DNA of 64,000 bases from positions 968,275 to 1,032,274 of the forward strand of contig NMRA01000069.1 of assembly GCA_002633005.1 (NCBI GenBank), in the 5' to 3' direction. Shown in pieces: positions 1-11,524 of this stretch. The notes beneath the pieces were generated by a model. The model had not been told where the DNA came from. It searched no databases and saw nothing but the letters and a program-made list of their open reading frames with translations. The translations under genes and the position numbers were made by a program. The stretch comes from Phoronis australis. Lineage: Eukaryota > Phoronida > Phoronidae. The first letter of the stretch is position 1. The number at the start of each line of letters is the position of its first letter.

Positions 1-2377
1 AATGTTGTGCCCCCTTGTAATATCCTAGATCCGCCATTGTACATGATTGCAATTACTATTGATGGCAAATTGTAGATTATCTGCTAAAGCCTTCTTTACA
101 TGGGGCTTGTGTCGTCTCTCTGTTATTGGAACGTTGAGTAATCTACAAAACCCATCCCCTAAAATCACCTAAATAGATTAAGCAAAACATCACACAACAT
201 ACCACTGATCCAGACTTGCTAGTGCCTTTAACATAATTTCAACTCATAAAAATTTGTCATTTTTTTAGAGTTCTGCAACACCTTAAACGAGCCAATCAAG
301 CTGGATTGGATTGTCTTTGTTAATAGAAATTTAGAGATGATCTGTAGAAAAAACTGACCAAATTTGAAAGGAGTAGTCGGTCCATTCCCTTAAAAATGAC
401 ATATTTTTACATTCATGTTTTAGATTACCCTGGAACGGAGACGTCTGAGACGGGCATATTTTGTATGACAAAATAACACAACTTGAATGTACTAGAGTAA
501 GATTTTATATGACTGGCTAACCTTGATTATTCGTTGTTCTTTGCCAATGAAGCAGTGGTTTTGAAATGTTCATTAAACAAAATCCGAGCACAGTCCCAAA
601 ATGAGCACAAAAATACCAAAAATTTAGGAGTGTCAGGAAATAATTTTCAGGGATAATAAAGCGTATTCCAAAAATTCCTAAATTTGTAATCCAAAATGTA
701 AAAGCAAGAAAAAGAGACAGAATTACTTTTAGTTCATAAAACTGAAAATTTTGAGTTTTGGCACTGGTGGACGCAGCCAGATGTGCCACTTACTCCAGCG
801 CTACGTTTCTTTGCATCGCCCTCGTGTGACCGGAGTGGCTATGGCTGAACCAAGGCATTATCGATAACGCAGACGTGATGAATGGCTCATACTTTAGGGC
901 ATGTAAAGGTAATAAGAACGGATCTGTTGTCATGTATTCCATCATAGATTTCGCTGGTAATGGCAATTTTCCTAGCTTGTGTGTCTCGCTCAACGAAATT
1001 TGGAATTAGAGGAACCCGAAAAGTCACTAAATGAAGTGAAATTATTTCCAGGTGTTTATTTTTCGGAGTATTTTCTAGACACCCTCTATTGGCATCTTGT
1101 CAACTACAAAAGTTTTAAGTTCATTTGATACTTTCATGTCATTCATCTACAGAATACTGGTCACCTTTTATTATAGTGCAACATTTGGTACACATAAAAG
1201 CAATTCTATATGGGCTGTATTTTGTAAAATCTACGTAAAACTATTGATGCGCGGTATTTTAGATTCGAGAGCAACTTTATGCTCTGAAGTTCTGAAAACC
1301 GAAAGCACAAATACGATTTTTGAACTTCTATCCATCACAGTTGAAATCTCTTCACTGACTGGGCTTGGTTTTTATGAGCTTGGATCATAAAAATCGCAAC
1401 AACCCAGGATTTACACGGTTGCAATTTCCTAAATTTTCCTGTTGAAGACATTCTATTGATAAATTCTTATTCAAATTCTTAGGATATAAAAACACTGAAT
1501 GAACAACATATTTGCATATTTTACAATAAGTTTCAATTCAAAATTTGAAAATGCCTGCACTTTACCGCACTATGCTAGTATTTAAACCAAAGTAGCAAAT
1601 CTCAAATTACGGCTGTTTTGTTTCTTGACCGATTTTAGGGCATTCACATCGCTAATCTTTTTAGAAGCTCTCTCGTTACTATACAGCTTACTTAGGTCAT
1701 AGGTCAAGAAATCTATCCTACAATAGGTATAGACATTCACTTTTAGATTCCCTTTTTACCCTTTGGTGTTGCCACCACGAGCGTTCAATACTGATCAAGC
1801 CTCCTCTTATCGTTTGACCGATTTTCTGTCATGCACACAAACACCACTCGGGTGAAGTTGGCCGGGTACGGCCCGGAGCCACGTGAAGCGCTTTAAATCT
1901 GAAGCAATTTCAAAATTGTTAGTGATCGTTATAGTTAGTAGTACCAGTAGATGCGATAGTTTTGTTGTTGTTGTCCATCTACATCCTTATACGCGCGGTG
2001 CCTGCTGTCACGTAGGGATGACACTGCTATTTTCATATCAAATGCATTCTAAGAAAAAGTCCCAATTTTTAGACCGGGATCAAAACTCTTATGTTTGCTT
2101 TATGATAGTGAACTGCCGCTATCGGCATCCACTCGGGAATGTGATTGATCACTCAAATAAATTACAAATTTTGAACACGCAGTGAGCTCCTGTTCACAAT
2201 TTATCAGATAAAGTACGTCATGTCATCACTGGTCGTTACGTCTGGTTACACGTGGACTTGGGACTATGCTAGACCAGTCATGTGCACTGACCGATAAGAC
2301 ATGTGTGACAAAACATGTCAGGGGTAAGAAACTGTGCTTCGAAATTCCAACTAAAACCGCTGTACGGGATCAGCAAC

Positions 2378-2433
2378 CTGCTGCTGTTGCTGCTGCTAAT
2401 GCTGCTATGCTGCTGCTGATGATGATGATGATG
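2378..2433. repeat. CTG/ATG triplet repeat
   Basis: Interrupted CTG/CTT-type triplets followed by five ATG triplets. The open frame across it is low complexity and I do not consider it coding. Confidence 0.8.
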
Positions 2434-3309
2434 CAAGACAAGTTTTTCGAAAATAACAATTTAGAGGTTTACTTCTCGCTTTATTCATTATTAGTTCGGA
2501 TACATGCGTAGCTCCGTATAAACGCCCGACAGGTGCTTCAGTGCGTGGGAATTTGGCCGGTGTCGACCAAACTGATCGTTGAGTGTTTTTAAAAGATGAC
2601 GGGTAGTGGCTGAACGTCAGTCACTTTTTGGCCAACATTTTGAATGCTACACAAAAACACAAAAAGCACCTCACACCAAAAGCTATTTTTATCACTCATT
2701 GTCACAAAACTAGTCTCAATATGCCCTGTTTCAAATTACCGACGACTTCAGAGTTTACCCAATTGTGATTCCATTGAGCTCAATGACGTCGACGGCTGGT
2801 CATTTTATGGAAAATAGCCATAACGGACTCTCATTTCTTTCCAACGCTAGAAAATCTCTTCTCGTTTTAGTAAAAAGTAAATTGAGACCACCTTAACAGT
2901 CTTAAATTGTTGAAAATGCTTTACTTGAGGTCAGGTGTATACCAGATATAAGCAATTTTGGCTTCAGTTAAACCGACTGTCTCGTAGAACGTGAAAAAAG
3001 AGATTTAACTAGATTATTTAAAGTGGTTCTCTGCCAATAAAACAGAAGTCAGCTTGTTCCACTGCGACGCTAAAAATTGGTATTCTTGCAAAATGGATGC
3101 TTTTCTTGAACTTGCTACCTTTGGGCAGAGTTATAGAACAATGAAGCACAGGTTCGGATACAGTTTGAGACTGATCTCATGGACCTAAGTTACAGAACAG
3201 CAAACTATTCGTTCCCTACACTCCTGAGGCCACTTTCCCTGGCAACCGTTTTCAAACCTTTGAACATTCTTGAAATATTTTGAGAAAGTTGACAACATTT
3301 TTATTGTTA

Positions 3310-3405
3310 CAAAACCACCGGGAAATGTGGGCAAGTGGATTGCTTGTGTACCACCTGTTCCTAAGGTCGCTGGTTCAAATCCCACTAGAACCCACTGCTA
3401 GACTC
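3310..3405 (+). repeat. tRNA-derived SINE-like fragment
   Basis: An A-box-like TGGGCAAGTGG (near 3328) and a B-box GGTTCAAATCCC (near 3372) are spaced as in a tRNA, but the acceptor stem does not pair. This fits the head of a decayed SINE. Confidence 0.5.
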
Positions 3406-4458
3406 TTGAATTAGGTCTCCAGTTCTTCATATGAGTCTACTCTTAGTTTGTGTGTATATGTATTGAACATCTATGTTATTCAACAAAAATGGATTCAGGT
3501 GCTTGGTGCAATGGGCCTGGCTCAGTTGCCTACACACGTCTGATGCAACGCGTATCAGACCACATGCACTATTTTTGTCAGGAATGTTGTCTTTGGAGGT
3601 AATTCACAGATAGTGATATTCGGGTTCTTCAAACCTCATCATCCTTTCATTGGTGGTCAATGCTAGTGTTTATTCTTGATACAGTTCCCTGTCTTAATGC
3701 TTTGTGCTTGGCATAAACATTCGTGACTAATCATGTTCCCAGATTAAGACTTTTTGCCTGATTCATCCATGTTTGGCCTACAAAGTAAATGTGTAGGCCT
3801 CGTGGAATGTGCCACAGCGCCACCTATACGGAGTAGTAGGACCATAGACATCTTAATACTCCAAGGGCCCAAGGCAGGACCAAAAAACTTAACTGTTTGG
3901 CTGCAAGCATAACACTGTGAGCCCGCAGATTTTCTGAATGATGCCGTAGGGCTCCCAGTGTTTTCCGTCATTTTTGTCCTGTGTAACTCTCCAATATGGC
4001 GTCACATTGACAACGCAAGCTGCATGTATCTGAGTGGCGCGCCCCCGGTCTATGTGATGTCTACGAGTAGGACACAGTCCACATTGATTATCAATTATAT
4101 GACTGGAAAATCGGTGTCACATACGCATATCGCAGAAATCTCTAACAGTAAAAAGATCAATTACGCACATTTTTGGTGCTAAACCTTCATGAAGTTACCA
4201 AAAATTTACTACGGGTATTCGTAAGAGTTTTGACTGTTAGAAAAAATCTACTTATCACATGAATGCTGATATGAAATAACGCAATCCATGTCTGTAGAGT
4301 ATTTGTACCTTATTCCTACTTAACTATTGAAAATTTTCATACGATAAATCTTCATCATCTGCTGCTTGTCTTTTTGTTTTTCTTTTACATTTTCTTTTCA
4401 AAAGGTGAGATCCTTATCGCATATGATTTTTTGCTGTCCACATACGTTACAACAAGAT

Positions 4459-4848
4459 CTATGACAACCCAGCCACTATGAGCAGACCTGAGACGAACCC
4501 CAACAGGAAGTGCGTTTTGTATACAGCTATATGCAACAATCGTTCCGTGAGGTCAGGTGGGGAGGTGACGCCCTCTTGAATCAATTCTTGTTGCATCTGC
4601 GCTTGCATCTGCGCCAGTCTTTGAACAGTCGGGTTACTGGAAATTCTTTCCATTATTTCTTGTGACTTAAGCAAACATTTCTGCATCACTCCCATGTTCA
4701 TTCGAATCGACCCTCGTATTTGAAGGAGCTGAACTGCCACCAAAGCGCCACCAACATACAGACATAACTTTTTCGCCATAGAACCGGCGAAGTAACCGGA
4801 TAAAGCGCCAGCAGTGTTGCCAATAATTAGCTGTTGTAGAGGCGTCAT
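4459..4848 (-). CDS. FUN14-domain (FUNDC1-like) outer mitochondrial membrane protein
   Basis: An intact frame of 129 codons plus stop. FUNDC1 is a mitochondrial outer-membrane mitophagy receptor. The protein aligns over the whole FUN14 domain: LIIGNTAGALSGYFAG, KLCLYVGGALVAVQLLQIRG and the C-terminal FLLGFVSGLLIVAGL match FUNDC1 ATQIVMGGVTGWCAGF, VGGGFLLLQIASHSG and SSGFVGGFLLGLA. Three hydrophobic segments are visible. In-frame TGA lies two codons upstream of the ATG, so the N-terminal extension that carries the LC3-interacting motif in FUNDC1 is absent. There are no introns, and an A-rich stretch (minus strand, about 4367-4405) lies downstream, so a retrocopy is possible. Which FUNDC paralogue it derives from is not clear. 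Confidence 0.72.
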   Translation of the reverse strand: MTPLQQLIIGNTAGALSGYFAGSMAKKLCLYVGGALVAVQLLQIRGSIRMNMGVMQKCLLKSQEIMERISSNPTVQRLAQMQAQMQQELIQEGVTSPPDLTERLLHIAVYKTHFLLGFVSGLLIVAGLS

Positions 4849-5216
4849 TGTTCAACAGCCCGTTGAAAAGTTGATGAGTTTGTGCTTACACGACGAGTGC
4901 TTTTACATTGCATTTATGACGTCACGATAGTTAAATCTTTTATTTCGTAATGATCACTATGCTTTAACTTACTTCTTGAACCATTTCAACATTTTCACAC
5001 AGTCATTCGGTAGTTAAACGTTTGCTTGTGTACAAGTTAGGATGCACGACCGGAATTCTTTCAACGATCATAAATAATGAGTAAAAAGAAATCAAAAAGG
5101 AAGAACTGAAGATTCACTCATTATATCGAACAAGAAAACAGTGAAAAGCAACTCTCATAGTTCCAAGTTTAAGTAATCTACTATAGGTGGCAAAGTGTAG
5201 TTAGACAAGTGCAACT

Positions 5217-5545
5217 ACGGCCAATTTAGCGCACTCCCTATAGTTGGCCATGTAGGCAGGTTTGGCGGCAATTTTGAGGTATGTATTACTGTATATTAGG
5301 TTTTGTGAACACGAGTTGTTTGTATTTGTGCTATGAATGATAAACGCCTACTAATTCGGCTGCAGATACACTTTTCTTCAAAATGGCAGCCCAGGTAGCA
5401 GTTTTTGACATGAACCAGCAGCGAGTTTAGGTAGCCCTCAAACAATCCATCAATGCAAAAAACATCGTATTGAGAACACTTTGGACCAGAAATGTGGGAT
5501 CTGTGGAAAGTTTGCCAACCGTTTGTAGGGAAGTAGTGGTTCATT
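5217..5545. repeat. Dispersed repeat, copy 1 (relative at 41578)
   Basis: It shares ACGGCCAATTT, TTCTTCAAAATGGCAGCCC, TTTAGGTAGCCCTCAAACAA and ACACTTTGGACCA with the copy at 41578-41935. No coding potential is seen. Confidence 0.55.
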
Positions 5546-7443
5546 TGGGCTGAAAACTGTCAACTACCTTTTTCTGGTGTTAAAGCAAACCTGAATTGAG
5601 ACGTTGTATTTGCAATGACTGTATGGGAGGAGGGAGTGTCACCCGTCCCCCCTCATGATTACGCGAGAGCGTGACCTAACTTAATCAGGCTTCTTATCTT
5701 AATGTTCCATACCCATTCAAAGACACATGGACATAGTGTCTCTATAGGGGCGGAATAGTCAAGAATATGTGCACTTACCTACAGGCGAGGGAGTTCTCTA
5801 TATCAGATTAGAAAGTTTTCAGTGGCTCCTACTCAGCGGCCGTAAGCAAAATCATGTACCACTAAGTCCCGACACTGGCACGATTTTTTGTGCACACTGC
5901 GACAGGAAGTCGATCTCGACCGTAATTCATAGCTACTTAGCCATGTGCGGACTATTTCCAATAGCTTTGCATATTTACATTCAACAATATATTTTAAAAC
6001 ACGTCTGTACTGGCATTACACATAGAAAATTATCACACTAGTATTTACAATGAAAATTTCTACAATATATGTATAAAACAGTAAACTGATGTACAAATAA
6101 GTCAAGCAAGGAGCACTCGGGACATTTTCTTCAATACTTCAAAAGTTCTAAGCTACGCCAAAGCCCGTGAGCACCGAACTTGACTTGAGACTCGACCCGA
6201 TGACAGGCTCATCAGGCCACTGGAAATCTGTAGTCCAGGGACCAGGCTCCTCAAAACCAACGTACGCCGAGAGACCTGGAACAGTTTGAGCACTAGCTGT
6301 CGAGCAGTCTCAAGTAAATTTTGATAGCCCACGTGACTAATAATCAAACTATCGACAGTAACATTACAAGTAATTAAAAGTGTATGTATGCTAATCCATT
6401 CGTCAGCCTTTGCATTAGCCGTGCACTCTTGAATAAGCATATTAATAAATGCATAGACAAGATGATTAATCAACCAAACAACGGGCGTGATATTTTTAGA
6501 CCACAAGTGTGATCACGTGTTTCGCGTAGACTTGCGTGATTGCGCTTTTCTCGCAACAAACTTTTCCTGAAACGCAGCTCGAGGGTGAACGTAAAGGCTT
6601 TGGAAAACGACCCGCGCCGTATATGACTGTCATCGTAACCGACCGGAAACTAAAAATGATTTTCAGTATTTCAAGGTTAGAAGCTAAAATTGATAGCTAA
6701 AATAAAACACTCGTGCATTACACAACCTGGGTCGGCGTGGTTCCGCATAACATTGCAACAGGAAAGTTCAAACGCGACGTACATTTCAGAAAAACATGAT
6801 CGCCGACTGAGACTGACAGTGTAATTTGGCACTGCTGCCAAGCACAACGATAGCTCCATCTAGTGGTTTAACTGGAATCAAGGCAGTCACTCATGGTAAA
6901 ATAATGTGATTGCACATGGCTTTTGATTTAAGCAATGTTTCACAAATGTTTGACAGAATGGCTTAAAATGGAAACATTACGGTTTCTCCGACGCATGCCT
7001 GAAAAGATGAATTGTGGGAAATCCTTCTTTAGTTCTCGAAATCTGGTAACAACTGAAGAAGAAGATTTTTCACAATACATTGTGCATTCATCAAGTAATT
7101 CTAAAATTAATCACGCTTTAGGTCAAGAAACAAGATTTGGAGCATTTACCGACAGCAAATTTTGAACAATACGCTTGGAAACGATGTAATCTCCAATTTA
7201 CGAGCAACAATTTTTAGTAAAAAAACTGCTAGTTTAAACTTGTCAATAGCAATAACAACAGTTGAAATAGAACAGTAAACTAACGGAGATACACGGAAAT
7301 ATACCATAGTCACTCGGTAACATAACTACGTATTGGTCAGTTTCGTCAAATTTTCAACGCAATCTCATATGGATCATACATTACACATGTACGAGTAGTT
7401 TATGAAAGGATTAACAAATCTAGCGTTTTTAATGTACACATTG

Positions 7444-7600
7444 GGGGCCCAGTTGCATAAAGGTTATACGACGTATAGCAACAATGACGTCGCATTATCA
7501 CGCGTCACGTTGTTATTGGTGAACAATCCGCCTGACGTCATGCAACAATGAAACTTATCTAGCGGATAACTTATGAAGCGTAATAATGCAACCCAGCCCT
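7444..7600. mobile_element. MITE-like element, GGGCCCAGTTGCAT ends
   Basis: The left end GGGGCCCAGTTGCATAAAG and the reverse complement of the right end AGGGCTGGGTTGCATTATT match imperfectly. The interior is about 120 bp and non-coding. Confidence 0.5.
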
Positions 7601-8219
7601 GGTCTCACCGCAACACACGTGTAAATTAAAGCAGTTATTTACCGGCGTTCCGTTTAATAAGCAGACATTTGATTAATTAGACCACGTTCCGCTGGTGACG
7701 ACCTGTTACTCACTCGGATAAGGAATGATTTCCGAGTCTTGCAAGGAACTAGGTGACAGCTCGTATATTGCTCGAGACCACCAATAAAATGACACGCGGT
7801 GACAATTCCAACTTGTAGGGGGCGCTCTTAAGCTGTGGGTTCTTTCAAAGCCCAGAAATTGCATTTATTTTGACTAAGGGACAATTTGTGACCACTATCA
7901 TAACGGGTATGGATCAAAATCAATTGTTTTTTGTGACGGAAAGCCAGTTTATAACCGCATAAACTATAACATAACAAGATCTAGCGTGACGCAGATAGTT
8001 CTCGGTACAAAGCACGAGAGTATTGAATGGAAAATTGCTGACTAGAATTACGTTCTCCAACACGGAGCTTCTCACACTTGAGAAGCAAAACATATGAACA
8101 ATATAAAACGTATGTAAAATGGCTGCTCTTGATTGTCTTCGCCAGTCCCGCCGGTTCAAGCGGCAACGACGTCTTAATGCTCTGAAAGCCGGCCGGAAGT
8201 CATCATCGAGAGCTAAGCA

Positions 8220-8370
8220 GCCTCCCGTTCAGTAACACTAGTACCTCTCTAAAAGCAATATTTCGCGGGACTTCGTGAAATATTGCCGTGTATATTGAAT
8301 AAGAACAAGTGACTTCGGCAAGATTTTTGCTAGGTCCTTGCTTAGGACTTAGCGCTACTGAACGCACGCC
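8220..8370. repeat. Dispersed repeat family, three copies
   Basis: Ordered blocks (TTCAGTAACACTAGTACCTC, GATATTGCCGTGTAT-like, GGCAAGATTTTT) recur near 12778-12910 and 46558-46690, each diverged. The copies are AT-rich, about 130-150 bp, without clear inverted ends. Confidence 0.45.
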
Positions 8371-10432
8371 AGGTGTCGTAGCTGGTTGATACGGCGCAAC
8401 CGGATAAGTCAATCAAATGTGCCCATTGTCAAACGATTTGCATTTTATTTTTGTAACGAGAATGCGTACACAATTGTCCACCGAAATCGCTTCTAATTGT
8501 GTATTTGGTTGGTAACATACGTACATAATGCAAGGCAAAAACTGACAATCTGACATAGTACAGACTCGTTCGTGCGAGTTTTTCTGTGGATCTTTAGGGA
8601 ATCACCGTGTGTACTGAAGCGACTAAAACTTCTGCAAGAAGAATTTCCGAAGAAAGACTCGCATGAACATACCTGTAAATGAATAAAGATGTCAACGAAT
8701 AAGTAACAGTTTTGTATCTTAATTTCTTGGTTGAAAATTTTGACACACAGTATTGTGTAAATAAATACACAGTTTCGAGTTTGAGTAAAATTCTCACGCC
8801 ACGGGAGTTGAAACGATTAAATTTTTTATCAGGAATCTATCACCTGAGGCCATTACTACGAAAACGTTTGGAATTCACATTTTTTCGCAGACTACGACAA
8901 TATACGAGTCACGAGTTTTGTCGGCTAGCAAAGTGTAAATAATGGCCGAAATTGCCCATGGGCATCGATAGTCCACCTTCCCGTAAGTTATGCACTTTGT
9001 TTTTTGATGATAAATATCATTCACGGAAATGTTAGCGGCAACGGCATATTTCTATCTTGACGTCGAACGATTTTTCGTCCGAGATTTCATTAACCTCAAT
9101 TTGTATGCATGGATAATTGACAATTGCTGTAGACTGACACACCATTTGTGTCCTCAGCTGCATACGAAGTGACAAATCATGTTCTGTACACTGATCCTCG
9201 CCAACTCACGGAAATTTCTAGAAATTTGTCCGACTTCTTTAAGTGTTTTGTAAGTTTCGGCGTGAGATGACGGTTTTCTCAAGAGAGTAGTATTGCTAGC
9301 AACAGAGCTTTCCAAGACGATTGCAGGAAGTGACTTTACAAGATCACGATGCGGCGACTATATTTTAATATGCAGTGTTTAGAGGGCTCCGATAATTGTT
9401 GCACAATGTTGAAAGCTCGAACTGTAACACGTCAACCGCATGATTTCTCACTCTCTCAGCTCAGCCGACAACTGTGAGTTGTTTTAGCGCCATCTATAGG
9501 TGTGCCGCATTTTCACTTTCCTGGTTCATATGACAACTTTTAGTAATTGCAGAGCCGCCTATAGGTGTTCATCAGCAACGTTGTACAGCATCCAACGAAA
9601 CATGGTCTTCACGGGTTTTTTCACTGGGACTGCCTCTATAAAGGACAACGATACAGTATACTGTTTACAAATCACATCACTCGGCACCCAAATTGGCTTG
9701 TATTTTCTTAATGCGAAAAACCACCACTTCTAAAAAATTTCACTCTAAATTATTTAAATACGTGAATTTATGCTGACAATTTTTTGAAAAATTAAATTTC
9801 AAGAATTTGAAACATTCCCAGGTCGTAAATTTATACTTGTACATACTTTAAAAACTTCTGAAAAGTCTCACTTAAAAATTATCTAAACTTGAATTCATGC
9901 TTATCCTTTTTGACAATTTATTCAAAATTTCCGCACAATTGCCCTCTTGAAAGTCACTTGAGATTTTTTCGAGGTGATTTTGTTGTTACCATGTTTTTGA
10001 AAAAATGCATTTTAAAAGTTTTCTTGAAATTTTCAAATGTCGCAAAACTATACCGATCATTTTTTCATCAAGCACTTCACTTGAACGAATGATATTGTAA
10101 CGCCAACTATTGCTTTTTATGCCAGCACTATTTTTCCTTGACTAGCGCCGCGACGGCCTTATGCAAACAATCGTGTAAGACGCGATAAGCCAAGACAATT
10201 CTGGGCTCATCACTGGTGACTTTAGGCCCATTAACAACATTTGTCTTGCACTCCTACTTTCAAAAATAGTAAGATCTCTATTCAAAACCTCTGAGAAAAT
10301 ACCTGCAATAATTATAGTCCGATAATACTCATACGATATGATACTGACTAGACATTATAGCGAAACTGAAGTGGGTGCCGAGTATTGTGATGAACACTAG
10401 CGACTGGCTTCAACTGAGATTATTCAATGACT

Positions 10433-10571
10433 GGCTGCACTTGACTTACTTCGCAGGTTCAGCCGTTCAAGAAGCCTGATTGGTTCACGATGAAGACTTC
10501 CAACAAACAAACCAATCAGATTTAGTAGCCGGTTGATCCGGCTGAACCGGTCGAGTGAATCAAATGCAGCC
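10433..10571. mobile_element. Palindromic MITE, GGCTGCAYTTGA ends
   Basis: The left arm GGCTGCACTTGACTTACTTC and the reverse complement of the right arm GGCTGCATTTGATTCACTCG pair over about 50 bp, including GGTTCAGCC and GATTGGTT blocks. A related copy lies at 15835-15980. Confidence 0.65.
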
Positions 10572-10950
10572 ATCGACGACCCGCAAAATTTGGATGAGAA
10601 GTAAAGAAAATCAATGTGATAACACGGGAAGTAATGAATTTCATTAAATAAAACTTATTGGCTGACTTGATTTTCAATGTTTGGGAGCTACTTGAAACAC
10701 TGAAATGATGTTGATCGTGAGGTCAAAGATGTCATGCTTAAAGCAACAAAACAAAACAAGACATGCCAGAGCCAACACTAATATACATGCAATAAAGTAG
10801 CCAATATTCATCCCTCGCGACCTACACGAACGTACTCACTGATAACGTCATTTGACCACGAATACGATGTTTTCCCCTTCTCACGAGACTAGCTTCTTTT
10901 CTCATCAGCTGAAATAATTTCCTTCCAATATTTTTTGTTCCTTAGGTTGT

Positions 10951-11524
10951 ACCATAGACTATAGTACATGAACCGCCAACTCCATATACTTTTAATGGAC
11001 GAAATCTGTGATCTTACACATGAGCCGTGACGTCAATAGTCACTAGCTACACCTGGCAGGTATCATAATAGCACGCATTACTTTCGGCAAGTACGTCGTC
11101 TGCTAAGCATGACCGATTTGGATCGGCGATTTTGCCCAACTCACATCCGTGTTTAAGTAAATTGAATGCTCTCGAAACGTTAACTTCTTAAATAAAGCTC
11201 ATATTTTAGTATTAAAATACTCCAGAAATAATCAAGAGGCGTACTCAAAAAACAATCTCGCACTTCAACAGGAGTTTACTTGATGTTTCATTTTAATCTC
11301 GAATACACCCCCGTGCCACTCTACTGTTGGAAGACTTTGAGCAATGTCTCAAAGCCAAAATTATTATTTTTTCGTTGTATTAGACAGTAAAAAAGATGGA
11401 AGAATTTCCCGTCACAATATTACTAACCGGAAGCTGAACTTACTATGTTTAGAGGGTAGCGCCTGCTCTAGGAAGTTTCGAAGAAAATGTCGGAGTTACG
11501 AATCTCTAGTCTATAATCCATGGT
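10951..11524. mobile_element. 574-bp element with ACCATAGACTATAG ends
   Basis: It begins ACCATAGACTATAGTACATG, and the reverse complement of its end reads ACCATGGATTATAGAC. A second copy lies at 51331-51737, similar over most of its length. Confidence 0.6.

Larger units (their letters stand above)
1..4458. other. Non-coding stretch, repeats only
   Basis: It holds the right end of an element at the window edge (TCCTAGATCCGCC near 25-38), a CTG/ATG triplet run and a tRNA-like SINE piece near 3.3 kb. I see no gene. The frames present are short and of non-coding composition. Confidence 0.5.

Noticed and set aside
2266-2511. 81-codon frame with poly-Leu/Ala/Met tract
   Set aside because: It is an artefact of a CTG/ATG triplet repeat with no splice or homology support.
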